From Homoserinimonas sp044769865 (GTDB lineage: Bacteria; Actinomycetota; Actinomycetes; Actinomycetales; Microbacteriaceae): a stretch of 64,000 bases of DNA. A program made the position numbers and the translations under genes. Below are positions 16,621-26,161 of the stretch, piece after piece; positions within the stretch are counted from its first letter, which is position 1, and every line of letters begins with the position of its first letter. The DNA is taken from NCBI RefSeq assembly GCF_044769865.1, contig NZ_JBIZWA010000002.1:558001-622000 (forward strand), given 5' to 3'. The notes beneath the pieces were generated by a model that worked only from the letters and a program-made list of their open reading frames with translations, was not told where the DNA came from and searched no databases.

Positions 16621-18375
16621 TCACCAGGTGGTCGGGAGGCTCGGGGCCGGCTGCGTGGACGGCTCGACACGATAGGTCTTGAGCACCTGGGTCATGATCT
16701 TCTGGAAGGTGGGGGCCGCCGCCGCGGAAGTCCTAATTGTATCCGGCTTGACGAAGCTGACGATCACGACGTATTCCGGGTCCTCCGCGGGCGCCATGCC
16801 TGCGACGGAGACGACGCGTTCCGAGCTGTAGACGCCGTTGATGGCAAGCTGCGCCGTTCCAGACTTGGCGGCGACACGGTAGCCGGGGATCGTCAGCATG
16901 TTGGCGAGGTCTCCGCCGGTGGCGACAGTCTCCATCATGCCGACGACCTGCTCCGCGCTCGACTGCGAGACGACGCTGACGGGCTCCGGCTTCGGCTTCT
17001 CGATGACGGTGCCGTCGGGCAGCGTGCACTTGTCCACGAGGGTGAGCGGCAGGCGCACCCCGTCGTTGCCGAGCGCCTGGTAGGCGCCAGCAAGCTGCGC
17101 GAGGGTCGAGGCGACGCCCTGCCCGTAGGAGACGTCGTACTTCTGTTGCGAATCCCAGTAGTCCGAGAGAATGCCGGCACTCTCGCCCTGGAAGCCGACC
17201 GCGGTCTGCTCTCCAAGGCCGAACTTCTTGAAGTAGTCGTAGCGCACGGAGTTCGAGAGCTTGGTCGAGAGCATCGAGATACCGACGTTCGACGAGTTCT
17301 GGATGACGCCCGCCAGCGTCAGTCTCGCATCGGGGTGTGGCACGGCATCCCGCACCTGACCGCCCTCGGGCGTCTGCCACAGCGACGGCACCGTGAGCTG
17401 CGTCGCCGGAGTCGCCGCACCCTCCTCGAGGAGCATTGCTGCGCTGAGCGGCTTGAAGGTGGAACCCTGCTCGTAGGCGGCGTTGAATCCGGCGGAACCA
17501 AGGTGCTCGACGGGTGTCGCATCGACATTGTTCGGGTCGACGGCCGGCCAATCGGCGAGTGCCATGACGTGGGCATCCTTGACCCGGACAACGATTGCGG
17601 ATGCGGAGTCGGCCCCGATCGCGAGTGCCTGCTCCGCGAGCCGCTGCGAGGTGAACCACTGCAGGTCGCTGTCGATCGTGAGGGAGAGCGACCCACCGTC
17701 GATCGCCTCCTTCGTCACGACAGTGCTCCCGGGGAGTCGCACGCCGTCAACGCCACGCTCATAGGTCGACGTGCCCGGCTCGCTCCTCAGGCAGTCGTTC
17801 TCGGTGTATTCCAAACCGTTCTGCGGGCCGTCGGTGCCCTCGAAGCCGACGAGGTTGCCTGCCACCGCGCCGTTCGGGTAGGTGCGGTCTGGCTGGGATT
17901 CGAAGTACAACCACGGGATATTGAGTTCTCGCACGGCACGGTACTGCTCGGTGTCGAGATCCTTTGCAAGGATTTCGTAGTTCGACTCGGGGTTGCTCGT
18001 GATCTGCATGTACAGGTCGGCTGCGTTGCCACCCGTGACGGCGGCGAGCTCCTCGAGCGCGTCGAGGGTGGTGACCGTTTCGACGGTGTCATCATCGAGC
18101 TCGCGCACGAAGGTGTCCTTGACGATCTTCGGCGCGACCGTCACGTTGTAGCGCAGCACCGTATCGGCAAGGATCGTGCCATTCGTGTCGAGGATCTGTC
18201 CGCGGATGCCGTGTGTCGTCATCGCGACAGCCCGCTTGTTGACGGATGCCTCATTGAGTTCGTCTGCCCGCACGATCTGGAAGTCGACGAGGCGAACCAC
18301 GAAGACGGCGACGATCGCGAGCGTCACGAGGATCGCGGTCGCGAGCCTGCGACTACTCATCCGCCTGTCGTTCAC
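16621..18375 (-). CDS. ftsI: Septal class B penicillin-binding protein FtsI (PBP3)
   Basis: Septal transpeptidase working with FtsW. It has 584 residues from a GTG at 18375 behind TAGGTGG; an ATG six codons later has a poorly spaced Shine-Dalgarno. One membrane helix covers about residues 11-30, then the dimerisation domain, then the transpeptidase. The catalytic triad of motifs is complete: STFK at 305-308, SSN at 361-363 and KSGT at 504-507 (KSG rather than KTG). There are no PASTA repeats. It lies between the FtsL-like gene (58 bases) and murE (13 bases). Confidence 0.96.
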   Translation of the reverse strand: MNDRRMSSRRLATAILVTLAIVAVFVVRLVDFQIVRADELNEASVNKRAVAMTTHGIRGQILDTNGTILADTVLRYNVTVAPKIVKDTFVRELDDDTVETVTTLDALEELAAVTGGNAADLYMQITSNPESNYEILAKDLDTEQYRAVRELNIPWLYFESQPDRTYPNGAVAGNLVGFEGTDGPQNGLEYTENDCLRSEPGTSTYERGVDGVRLPGSTVVTKEAIDGGSLSLTIDSDLQWFTSQRLAEQALAIGADSASAIVVRVKDAHVMALADWPAVDPNNVDATPVEHLGSAGFNAAYEQGSTFKPLSAAMLLEEGAATPATQLTVPSLWQTPEGGQVRDAVPHPDARLTLAGVIQNSSNVGISMLSTKLSNSVRYDYFKKFGLGEQTAVGFQGESAGILSDYWDSQQKYDVSYGQGVASTLAQLAGAYQALGNDGVRLPLTLVDKCTLPDGTVIEKPKPEPVSVVSQSSAEQVVGMMETVATGGDLANMLTIPGYRVAAKSGTAQLAINGVYSSERVVSVAGMAPAEDPEYVVIVSFVKPDTIRTSAAAAPTFQKIMTQVLKTYRVEPSTQPAPSLPTTW

Positions 18376-18433
18376 TAGCCACCTAGCCCATCAATGGTCG
18401 GATCCTGCATTTCGAGAACACCCGTGGTCGTCC

Positions 18434-19054
18434 CTACTGCGTCACGGGGGCAGGGATGCCTTCCGGGAACGACGGTACAGACTGGTCTGCCCCACCCGGT
18501 TGCGCCACGCCCGCCGCGTCGCCTTCTGCCTCGGTAGCCGCTGCGGCAGCGGCAGCGGCGGACTCGGCGGCGAGAAGACCACCCATGTCTGGGATCTCGC
18601 CGATCAACTCGTTGGAGATGAGGAGTGTGCCGTTCTCGCCGATGACGCCTCCCGCACCCTCGCTCGCTGCCGTCGGCACGCCGAGCACGGCACCCGTCGC
18701 GAGGCTCAGGTAGACGGCGCTCTCATTGCTCACCATTCCGAGAGACTCGGCACGCGCGGCGAGGTTCTGGGGCGAGTTCAGCACGTCGAGCTTCTCACTC
18801 AGGATCTGCTCGTCGCGGCTCAACTCCTTGCGATCGGCCTGGAGCGCTGCGATCTCGTAGGCACCGTCAGCGAGGGCGATGCTCAGGAGCAGTTGCGAGA
18901 CGAGCACGGCGAAGAGGCCGCCGACGACGACCATCGCGTAGGCGAGCCGCGGACGCGAACGGCGCTGCTGGCGTGTCGGCGCGATCTCGATATAGGGGGC
19001 CGGCTCCTCGTGTGGGCGTGGCGCCACACGGGCCTGTGCGTGAACGGCGCTCAT
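18434..19054 (-). CDS. FtsL-like bitopic division protein
   Basis: The gene lies between rsmH and ftsI, the normal position of ftsL. It has 206 residues: a cytoplasmic tail rich in Pro and Arg (1-37), one membrane helix (LAYAMVVVGGLFAVLVSQLL, about 38-57), then a short coiled-coil region (about 65-110; ALQADRKELSRDEQILSEKL and LNSPQNLAARAESLGMV). This is the layout of FtsL. After that comes a long Ala/Gly/Glu-rich extracytoplasmic tail with a run of eight alanines. Sequence conservation in FtsL is weak, so the call rests on position and topology. The start overlaps the rsmH stop by 4 bases. Confidence 0.8.
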   Translation of the reverse strand: MSAVHAQARVAPRPHEEPAPYIEIAPTRQQRRSRPRLAYAMVVVGGLFAVLVSQLLLSIALADGAYEIAALQADRKELSRDEQILSEKLDVLNSPQNLAARAESLGMVSNESAVYLSLATGAVLGVPTAASEGAGGVIGENGTLLISNELIGEIPDMGGLLAAESAAAAAAAATEAEGDAAGVAQPGGADQSVPSFPEGIPAPVTQ

Positions 19055-20007
19055 GCCGCCCTCCTGATGCGTTCGGCGGCGCGGAGCCGCACGGGGATGG
19101 CACGTGGGTTGAGTTCGCGCTCCTGTTCGGGCGCGAGTTCTGCACCCCTGACGAGGAGCCGAAGCTCGGGCGCGTGTTCCGGCAACTCCACGGGGAGCCC
19201 GGCCGGCGCGCTCGACGTCGAGTGGCTTGCGAGATACCGCTTGACGAGGCGGTCCTCAAGGGACTGGTAGGCGAGCACGACGATGCGACCGCCGACCGCG
19301 AGGCTGTCGACGGCGGCTGGGATGGCGCGCTCGAGCACGGCGAGTTCCTGGTTGACCTCGATACGCAGCGCTTGGAAGACACGCTTGGCGGGGTGACCCT
19401 TGCGCTGGATCGCAACTGGCGTCGCCTCCGTGATGATGCGCACCAGCTGAGCGGATGTCGTGAGCGGCGTGTGTGCGCGCTCCGCGACGATGCGCTGGGC
19501 ATAGCGGGGAGCAAGTCGTTCCTCGCCGTAGTCGCGGAAGATCCGGCGAAGCTCGCCCTCTGGGTACTCGGCCAGCACCCGCTCGGCGGTCAGGTCGGAG
19601 GTCGAGTCCATGCGCATGTCGAGGGGCGCATCCTTCGAGTAGGAGAAACCCCGCTCCACACGGTCGAGTTGGAGCGAGGAGACGCCGAGGTCGAAGAGGA
19701 TGCCATGCACCTCCGCGATGCCAAGCCCGTCGAGCGCCTCCTCGAACTCGTCGTAGACGGTGTGGACGAGGTGCACTCGTTCGCCGAAGCGCTCGAGCCG
19801 CTTGCCCGCGATGGCGAGCGCCTCGGGGTCGCGGTCGAGCCCGACGAGGGTCAGCCCCGGGAACCGCTCGAGGAGTGCCTCGGAGTGGCCTCCCATGCCG
19901 AGGGTCGCGTCGACGACGACCGCGCCGGGTTCGCTGATGGCGGGCGAGAGGAGCTCGATTGTGCGCTCGAGCATGACGGGGGTGTGGATCTCGTTGGCTT
20001 CAGTCAT
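19051..20007 (-). CDS. rsmH: 16S rRNA (cytosine(1402)-N(4))-methyltransferase RsmH
   Basis: S-adenosylmethionine-dependent methyltransferase acting on 16S rRNA C1402. It has 318 residues, the usual length. It opens with HTPVMLERTIELL and the SAM-binding GAVVVDATLGMGGHSEALL, followed by the family signature GILFDLGVSSLQLD and RGFSYSKDAPLDMRM. A later block ends VLAYQSLEDRLVKRYLA. It is the second gene of the cluster, 98 bases after mraZ, as usual. Confidence 0.97.
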   Translation of the reverse strand: MTEANEIHTPVMLERTIELLSPAISEPGAVVVDATLGMGGHSEALLERFPGLTLVGLDRDPEALAIAGKRLERFGERVHLVHTVYDEFEEALDGLGIAEVHGILFDLGVSSLQLDRVERGFSYSKDAPLDMRMDSTSDLTAERVLAEYPEGELRRIFRDYGEERLAPRYAQRIVAERAHTPLTTSAQLVRIITEATPVAIQRKGHPAKRVFQALRIEVNQELAVLERAIPAAVDSLAVGGRIVVLAYQSLEDRLVKRYLASHSTSSAPAGLPVELPEHAPELRLLVRGAELAPEQERELNPRAIPVRLRAAERIRRAA

Positions 20008-20105
20008 GTCATTTCCCGATGCCCCCTCGGTCTGATCCCCATCCGACTCGACCTGCCGCCGGGGAAGTGCGGCAGGGCGTTCGGCTGGGAGTCAGGCCCA
20101 GGGCG

Positions 20106-20537
20106 CTAGAAGAGTCCCGGGATCACCTCCTCCGTGGTGTCGGCAAAAGCACTTTCCTGCTCGGCGTAGTAGGCCTCCCACGCGGCGGTGTCCCAGATCT
20201 CGGCGCGGTTGCCCACACCGATGACGGTGAGTTCCCGGTCGAGGCCCGCGTAGGCGCGGAGAGCGGCGGGAATGGTGACGCGGTTCTGGCTGTCCGGCAC
20301 CTCTGCCGTGGCGCCAGAGAGGAAGAGACGCATGTAGTCGCGGGCTTGCTTGCCCGTGACGGGCGCCTGCCGCATCTTGTCGGCGAGTTCCTCGAACTCA
20401 CGCGTGCTGAAGACGTAGAGGCAACGCTCCTGGCCGCGAGCGAGCACGACGCCGTTCTCCAACTCCTGGCGGAACTTGGCCGGAAGGATCACTCGACCCT
20501 TGTCGTCGAGCTTGGGCGCGTAGGTGCCAAGGAACAT
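20106..20537 (-). CDS. mraZ: Transcriptional regulator MraZ
   Basis: AbrB-fold DNA-binding protein that controls the division cluster by binding direct repeats in front of its own gene. It has 143 residues from ATG 20537, chosen because GAAGGGGGTG precedes it and the family opens MFLGTYAPKLDDKGRVILPA. The two tandem SpoVT/AbrB halves are visible (DDKGRVILPAKFRQEL at 11-26 and DSQNRVTIPAALRAYAGL near 86-103). Three matching repeats are found upstream, so self-control is well supported. Confidence 0.96.
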   Translation of the reverse strand: MFLGTYAPKLDDKGRVILPAKFRQELENGVVLARGQERCLYVFSTREFEELADKMRQAPVTGKQARDYMRLFLSGATAEVPDSQNRVTIPAALRAYAGLDRELTVIGVGNRAEIWDTAAWEAYYAEQESAFADTTEEVIPGLF

Positions 20538-20571
20538 CTCGGCACCCCCTTCCACTCCGGCCCAGCTTCGG

Positions 20572-20606
20572 TATGCCCCACTTTACTCCACTCTCCCCCA
20601 CTTAAC
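20572..20606 (-). promoter_or_regulatory. MraZ operator: three GTGG boxes at 10-bp spacing
   Basis: On the minus strand, GTGGGGGAGA, GTGGAGTAAA and GTGGGGCATA follow each other with exact 10-base periodicity (plus-strand CCAC at 20578, 20588 and 20598). They end about 35-40 bases before the mraZ start codon. MraZ is known to bind tandem TGGGN-type repeats with this helical spacing in front of mraZ. This is the probable control point for the whole division cluster. Confidence 0.8.
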
Positions 20607-20670
20607 AAGGAAATGGCGAAGGAAAGGCCAATGTTGCCGACAAAGGTGCCCCAAAACACGGGGAAGTAGC

Positions 20671-20690
20671 GGGTGGAGGAGGGTGGAGGA
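20671..20690 (+). repeat. Tandem GGGTGGAGGA pair upstream of the mraZ operator
   Basis: GGGTGGAGGA occurs twice back to back on the plus strand, so GTGGAG recurs at 10-base spacing, as in the mraZ operator but in the opposite orientation. It lies in the 235-base gap between the DUF3040 gene and mraZ. It may be an upstream half of the MraZ operator, or a chance purine-rich repeat. Confidence 0.45.
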
Positions 20691-20721
20691 AAAATCCGCA
20701 GTCGCCGGTGTGCGCGCGCAC

Positions 20722-20749
20722 AAAAAAGGGCCGACCCGAAGGTCGACCC
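20722..20749 (-). terminator. Intrinsic terminator after the DUF3040 gene
   Basis: On the minus strand, GGGTCGACC, loop TTCG, then GGTCGGCCC form a 9-bp stem (one G-U pair), immediately followed by six T residues. It lies 23 bases after the DUF3040 stop. It separates that gene from the mraZ-led division cluster transcribed in the same direction. Confidence 0.88.
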
Positions 20750-20772
20750 TGTTGTGGAGCGGAACTACTGCG

Positions 20773-21141
20773 TCAGCGTTCGCCCTGTCGGCGCTCCCAG
20801 CGCTCGTTCATACGATCCATGAACCCTGCGTGGGACTTGCCGCGAGACGGCCCTGCGACGGGGCTCACTGGAGAGTCCGTACGGCGAGGCGAGGAGATCG
20901 CGAGAAGTGCGCCGCCGAAGACGACGATGAAGCCGAGCACGCCGACGACCGGCTGCTTGATGACAACACCGACGACGATCGCCGCGACGCCAGCCAGTGC
21001 GATGAGCACGCCGCCCACGAGCAGGCGATAGTTGGGGGCACCCCGACGCTGACTCACTGTCGACACGAAGTCGGCGTCATTCTGATAGAGGCTGCGCTCC
21101 ATCTCGTCGAGGAGACGCTGCTCACGTTCGGACAGCGGCAT
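20773..21141 (-). CDS. DUF3040 family small membrane protein
   Basis: It has 122 residues. It opens MPLSEREQRLLDEMERSLYQ, the hallmark of the actinobacterial DUF3040 family, followed by two membrane helices (about residues 39-60 and 66-84) and a basic C-terminal tail (FMDRMNERWERRQGER). Family function is unknown. DUF3040 genes commonly lie next to mraZ in Actinobacteria, as here. It is divergent from the polyprenyl synthase gene, with 73 bases between the starts. Confidence 0.88.
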   Translation of the reverse strand: MPLSEREQRLLDEMERSLYQNDADFVSTVSQRRGAPNYRLLVGGVLIALAGVAAIVVGVVIKQPVVGVLGFIVVFGGALLAISSPRRTDSPVSPVAGPSRGKSHAGFMDRMNERWERRQGER

Positions 21142-21202
21142 GGTGACTCCTCCCGGCGGATCCGTTGAACTGCCACCCCAATTGTATGCCGCTCTCGCTG
21201 GC

Positions 21203-21215
21203 TAGGCTATACGCG
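21203..21215 (+). promoter_or_regulatory. -10 element for a leaderless transcript (polyprenyl synthase)
   Basis: TAGGCT at 21203-21208, then six bases, then the GTG start at 21215. This places transcription start at or next to the start codon, and no Shine-Dalgarno is present. A weak TTGTAT lies about 15 bases upstream of the -10. Confidence 0.6.
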
Positions 21216-22303
21216 TGACTGAGAGTACGCGGATAGTTGAGCAGGTTCAGGCGAACATCGACCGCACTCTCGAGGCCCAGGCGACACAACTGGCCGAGGT
21301 CTCCCCCGACCTGAGTCCGTTCGTCGACTGGTCGCGGGAGCTGCTCTCGGGCGGCAAGCGCTTTCGCGCGCTGTTCTGTTACTGGGGGTGGCGTGCAGCG
21401 GGAGGCTCCCCGGACGGGCCGCTCGAAGCGATCGTGAATGCCGCGACGGCTCTCGAGTTCTTCCACGCAGCAGCACTCGTGCACGACGACATCATCGACA
21501 ACTCCGACACGCGGCGAGGGATGCCAGCGGCCCACCGCCGCTTCGAACGCCTCCACCGCGACACGGGTTGGTCGGGCGACGCAGACGCTTTCGGGCGGTC
21601 GAGCGCGATCCTCCTCGGCGACCTGCTCCTCGGCTGGAGCGATGAGATCCTCGATGCCGGCCTGCACTCGCTCGGCGATGCATCCGCTGCCCTCGCCGCG
21701 CGCCGCGAGTTCAACCGCATGCGTACCGAGGTCACGGCGGGCCAGTATCTCGATGTGCTCGAGGAGCACTCGTGGCGCTCGTGGCCGGATGACTCATTGC
21801 TCGAGCGCGCCCAACGGGTGATCGTCTACAAGTCGGCGAAATACAGCGTCGAGGCACCACTCCTGATCGGGGCGGCGCTGAGCGGCGCGAGCATCGAGCA
21901 GTCGACGGCGCTTCGCGACTTCGGTCTTCCCCTCGGCATCGCCTACCAGTTGAGGGACGACCTCCTCGGCGTCTATGGCGATCCGGCCGAGACCGGCAAG
22001 CCCTCGGGCGACGACCTGCGCGAAGGCAAGCGCACTGTGCTCGTCGCGCAGGCGCGGCGACGGATGCCCGGGCCCTCGACCCGGCTGCTCGATGAGCTCC
22101 TCGGCGACCCGGAGCTGAGCGACGAGCAGGTCAGGACCCTCCAGTCAACCCTGCTGCAGAGCGGTGCCGTCGACGACGTGGAGCGGGCGATCCAGCGCAA
22201 CGCTGACCGCGCCCGCGCGTCACTCGATACGGCATCGATCGACCCCGAGGCCCGGGGACGGCTCATCGAGCTCGTCGAGAAGGTCACGCAGCGCGTCGTC
22301 TGA
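21215..22303 (+). CDS. Polyprenyl (geranylgeranyl-type) diphosphate synthase
   Basis: Trans-prenyltransferase that condenses isopentenyl diphosphate with allylic diphosphates, probably for quinone, carotenoid or longer-chain precursors. It has 362 residues. The first Asp-rich motif is HDDIIDNSDTRRGMPAAHR (near residue 90), the second is YQLRDDLLGVYGDP (near 247), and GGKRFRALFCYWGW is the basic substrate motif. The start is GTG 21215, apparently leaderless. Product chain length cannot be read reliably. Its neighbour is an Rv2175c-like gene, as in the mycobacterial idsA2/Rv2173 region. Confidence 0.92.
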   Translation: MTESTRIVEQVQANIDRTLEAQATQLAEVSPDLSPFVDWSRELLSGGKRFRALFCYWGWRAAGGSPDGPLEAIVNAATALEFFHAAALVHDDIIDNSDTRRGMPAAHRRFERLHRDTGWSGDADAFGRSSAILLGDLLLGWSDEILDAGLHSLGDASAALAARREFNRMRTEVTAGQYLDVLEEHSWRSWPDDSLLERAQRVIVYKSAKYSVEAPLLIGAALSGASIEQSTALRDFGLPLGIAYQLRDDLLGVYGDPAETGKPSGDDLREGKRTVLVAQARRRMPGPSTRLLDELLGDPELSDEQVRTLQSTLLQSGAVDDVERAIQRNADRARASLDTASIDPEARGRLIELVEKVTQRVV

Positions 22304-22349
22304 CGCGCGACCCCGGCGGCGCCGGCGACGAGTGGGCAGCCGGCCGGAT

Positions 22350-22688
22350 TCAGGCGAGAGCCTGGGCGACCCGTCGAACCTCAGCCTTGCGTCCAGCCCG
22401 CAGCGCCTCGATGGGCGAGGTGCCGAGGCTCTCCTCCGGCGAGAGCAGCCAGTCGAGCGCTTCGACGTCACTGAAGCCGGCGTCCGTCAAGACGATGAGG
22501 GTGCCCCGCAGCTCTGACAGGGGCTCCCCGTCACGGATGAACAGCTCCGGAACCTGCCACACCCCGTCGATCCTGCGGGCGGCGAGGCTTCGGTCCTCGA
22601 TGAGGCGGCGCACCTTGCTCACGCCGATCCCGAGTGTCTCCACAAGATCGGGGATGGTCAACCAGCGGATGTCTGTGGCTTCAGTCAC
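22350..22688 (-). CDS. Rv2175c family DNA-binding protein
   Basis: It has 112 residues. The N-terminal winged helix-turn-helix (WLTIPDLVETLGIGVSKVRR, then LIEDRSLAARRIDGVWQVP) is followed by a small C-terminal domain (ELRGTLIVLTDAGFSDVEAL, DWLLSPEE). This matches mycobacterial Rv2175c, a DNA-binding protein phosphorylated by the neighbouring kinase PknL. Here too a Ser/Thr kinase gene lies two genes away. The start is a GTG behind CAGGA. It is convergent with the polyprenyl synthase gene. Confidence 0.85.
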   Translation of the reverse strand: MTEATDIRWLTIPDLVETLGIGVSKVRRLIEDRSLAARRIDGVWQVPELFIRDGEPLSELRGTLIVLTDAGFSDVEALDWLLSPEESLGTSPIEALRAGRKAEVRRVAQALA

Positions 22689-22776
22689 AACAAAATCCTG
22701 TCAGATATCGCTCCGAGGTTCCGCAACGCCCCGGTCACGAGTCGCGCCAGAGAATGTTACGGATGGGTAAACTCAA

Positions 22777-22810
22777 GTCACATCTGCACCATCGGTCACA
22801 TTGGTTGACA
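22777..22810 (+). promoter_or_regulatory. Direct repeat GTCACAT and TTGACA before the LysM hydrolase gene
   Basis: GTCACAT occurs at 22777 and 22795, followed by TTGACA at 22805-22810, a good -35 candidate; no clean -10 is seen. A GTTACGGATGGGTAAAC stretch lies just upstream (from 22756). Direct GTCACA-type repeats are reported for MtrA, which controls cell-wall hydrolases in Actinobacteria. Assignment to MtrA is an inference from motif and gene type. Confidence 0.4.
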
Positions 22811-22878
22811 GGACTATCCTTCTGTGTCAGTTTGACTGTTACTGCGCAGCACTGAAGTACGAGACCCCGGGGACAGCC

Positions 22879-24138
22879 ATGACCACTCTCACTGATCGAG
22901 CCACCTCGCGCGGACTGTTCCGCGACCGCTCTCGCGCCGCTCGCGCGTCACTGTCAACCGTCCCGATCGTCATCGCGTCCTCGCTCGCCATGAGCATGAA
23001 CCTCACGGGCCCCATCGTGGTCGACACGGAGCGGGCGACGGATCGCGACGATTCCGACTCGCGCTCCCACCTCAGGGAGAACGTGCGCGCCGCATTCGCT
23101 GGCGTGAGCGCCAAGAGCGAAGCGACCGCGAGCACCCCTGAGGGTGACTTCGCCTTCGCTGCCGCCCCGGCGACCTACACGGTCAAGGACGGTGATTCCG
23201 TCAGCGGCATCGCCGGTCGCTTCGGGCTCTCCACCGCGACGGTGCTCGCGATGAACGGCCTCGGGTGGAAGTCGATCATCCACCCCGGCCAGGTGCTCAT
23301 GCTGTCGAAGACCGCGGCGCCCGTGGCCGCCACGCCCACTGCGCGCAGCGCGTCGGTCTACACGATCGCCGCAGGCGACACCGTCAGCGGCATCGCCGCC
23401 AAGTTCGGAGTCAGCGCGAAGGCCGTGCTTTCCGCGAATGGCCTCAGCGCCCAGTCGATCATCTACCCGGGCCAGAAGCTGACGATCCCGGGCAGCAGCA
23501 GCGTCGCATCCGCTACTCCCACCGCGGCGCCCACGCCTGCAGCGACGAACCACACGGTCGTCTCCGGTGAGACCGCCACGTCAATCGCACAACGCCACGG
23601 CGTCAGCCTCGGGGCGCTGCTCTCGGCCAACGGCCTGACCGCGTCGAGCACGATCTATGCGGGCCAGAGCCTCGTGATCCCAAGCGTGCAGCCAGCCGGG
23701 ACTGTCCCGGCAGCGGCGGACGTCGTCGTGCCCATGACCCCGGAGATGGCGGGCCACGCGCGCACGATCGTCGGGGTGGGGCGCTCCCTGGGCGTCGACG
23801 ATTACGGTCTCGTCATCGCGCTCGCCGCAGCCGCCCAGGAGTCCACCCTGCGCAACCTCGACTGGGGCGACCTCGACTCCGTGGGCCTCTTCCAGCAGCG
23901 GCCGAGCGCCGGATGGGGAACCGTCGCTCAGCTCACGACTCCCGACTACGCCGCAAGGCTGTTCTTCGGCGGGCCGAACAACCCCAATGCCGGCGTGACG
24001 CGCGGTCTCCTCGACATCCCCGGCTGGCGCGGAATGACCGTGACCCAGGCGGCGCAGGCCGTGCAGATCTCTGCATTCCCCGACGCCTACGCCAAGTGGG
24101 AGACCTCGGCGCGGGCATGGCTCGCACAGCTCAGCTGA
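22879..24138 (+). CDS. Secreted LysM-repeat cell-wall hydrolase with lysozyme-like C-terminus
   Basis: It has 419 residues from ATG 22879; an in-frame upstream ATG at 22801 would add 26 unlikely residues. An N-terminal signal or anchor segment (about 30-52; LSTVPIVIASSLAMSMNL) is followed by three LysM peptidoglycan-binding repeats (starting near 99, 164 and 226; for example YTVKDGDSVSGIAGRFGLST), separated by Ala/Pro/Thr linkers. The C-terminal domain (about 285-419) has VIALAAAAQESTLRNLDWGD and SVGLFQQRPSAGWGT, a lysozyme or transglycosylase-like fold in which the Glu of QEST is the likely catalytic acid. It is probably a secreted peptidoglycan lyase or remodelling enzyme. The PASTA kinase gene follows. 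Confidence 0.88.
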   Translation: MTTLTDRATSRGLFRDRSRAARASLSTVPIVIASSLAMSMNLTGPIVVDTERATDRDDSDSRSHLRENVRAAFAGVSAKSEATASTPEGDFAFAAAPATYTVKDGDSVSGIAGRFGLSTATVLAMNGLGWKSIIHPGQVLMLSKTAAPVAATPTARSASVYTIAAGDTVSGIAAKFGVSAKAVLSANGLSAQSIIYPGQKLTIPGSSSVASATPTAAPTPAATNHTVVSGETATSIAQRHGVSLGALLSANGLTASSTIYAGQSLVIPSVQPAGTVPAAADVVVPMTPEMAGHARTIVGVGRSLGVDDYGLVIALAAAAQESTLRNLDWGDLDSVGLFQQRPSAGWGTVAQLTTPDYAARLFFGGPNNPNAGVTRGLLDIPGWRGMTVTQAAQAVQISAFPDAYAKWETSARAWLAQLS

Positions 24139-24195
24139 TACCGAGCCGTGATGACCGCGGGTGTTTCGCACCCGGGCGCCCGTGCACGCCAACTC

Positions 24196-24207
24196 TAGAC
24201 TTGAGCG

Positions 24208-24208
<1 letters not shown>
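24196..24208 (+). promoter_or_regulatory. -10 element for a leaderless transcript (PASTA kinase)
   Basis: TAGACT at 24196-24201, six bases, then GTG at 24208. The geometry is identical to that of the polyprenyl synthase gene. No ribosome-binding site is present. Confidence 0.6.
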
Positions 24209-26145
<1,937 letters not shown>

Positions 26146-26161
26146 CGCGTCGCGGACGAAC

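Noticed and set aside
16210..18378. Plus-strand open frame of 722 codons opposite murE and ftsI
   Set aside because: Shadow; ftsI carries STFK, SSN and KSGT on the other strand.
22689..22878. c-di-AMP (ydaO-type) riboswitch upstream of the LysM hydrolase
   Set aside because: Such riboswitches are common before wall hydrolases, but I could not find the conserved ydaO core in this 190-base leader.
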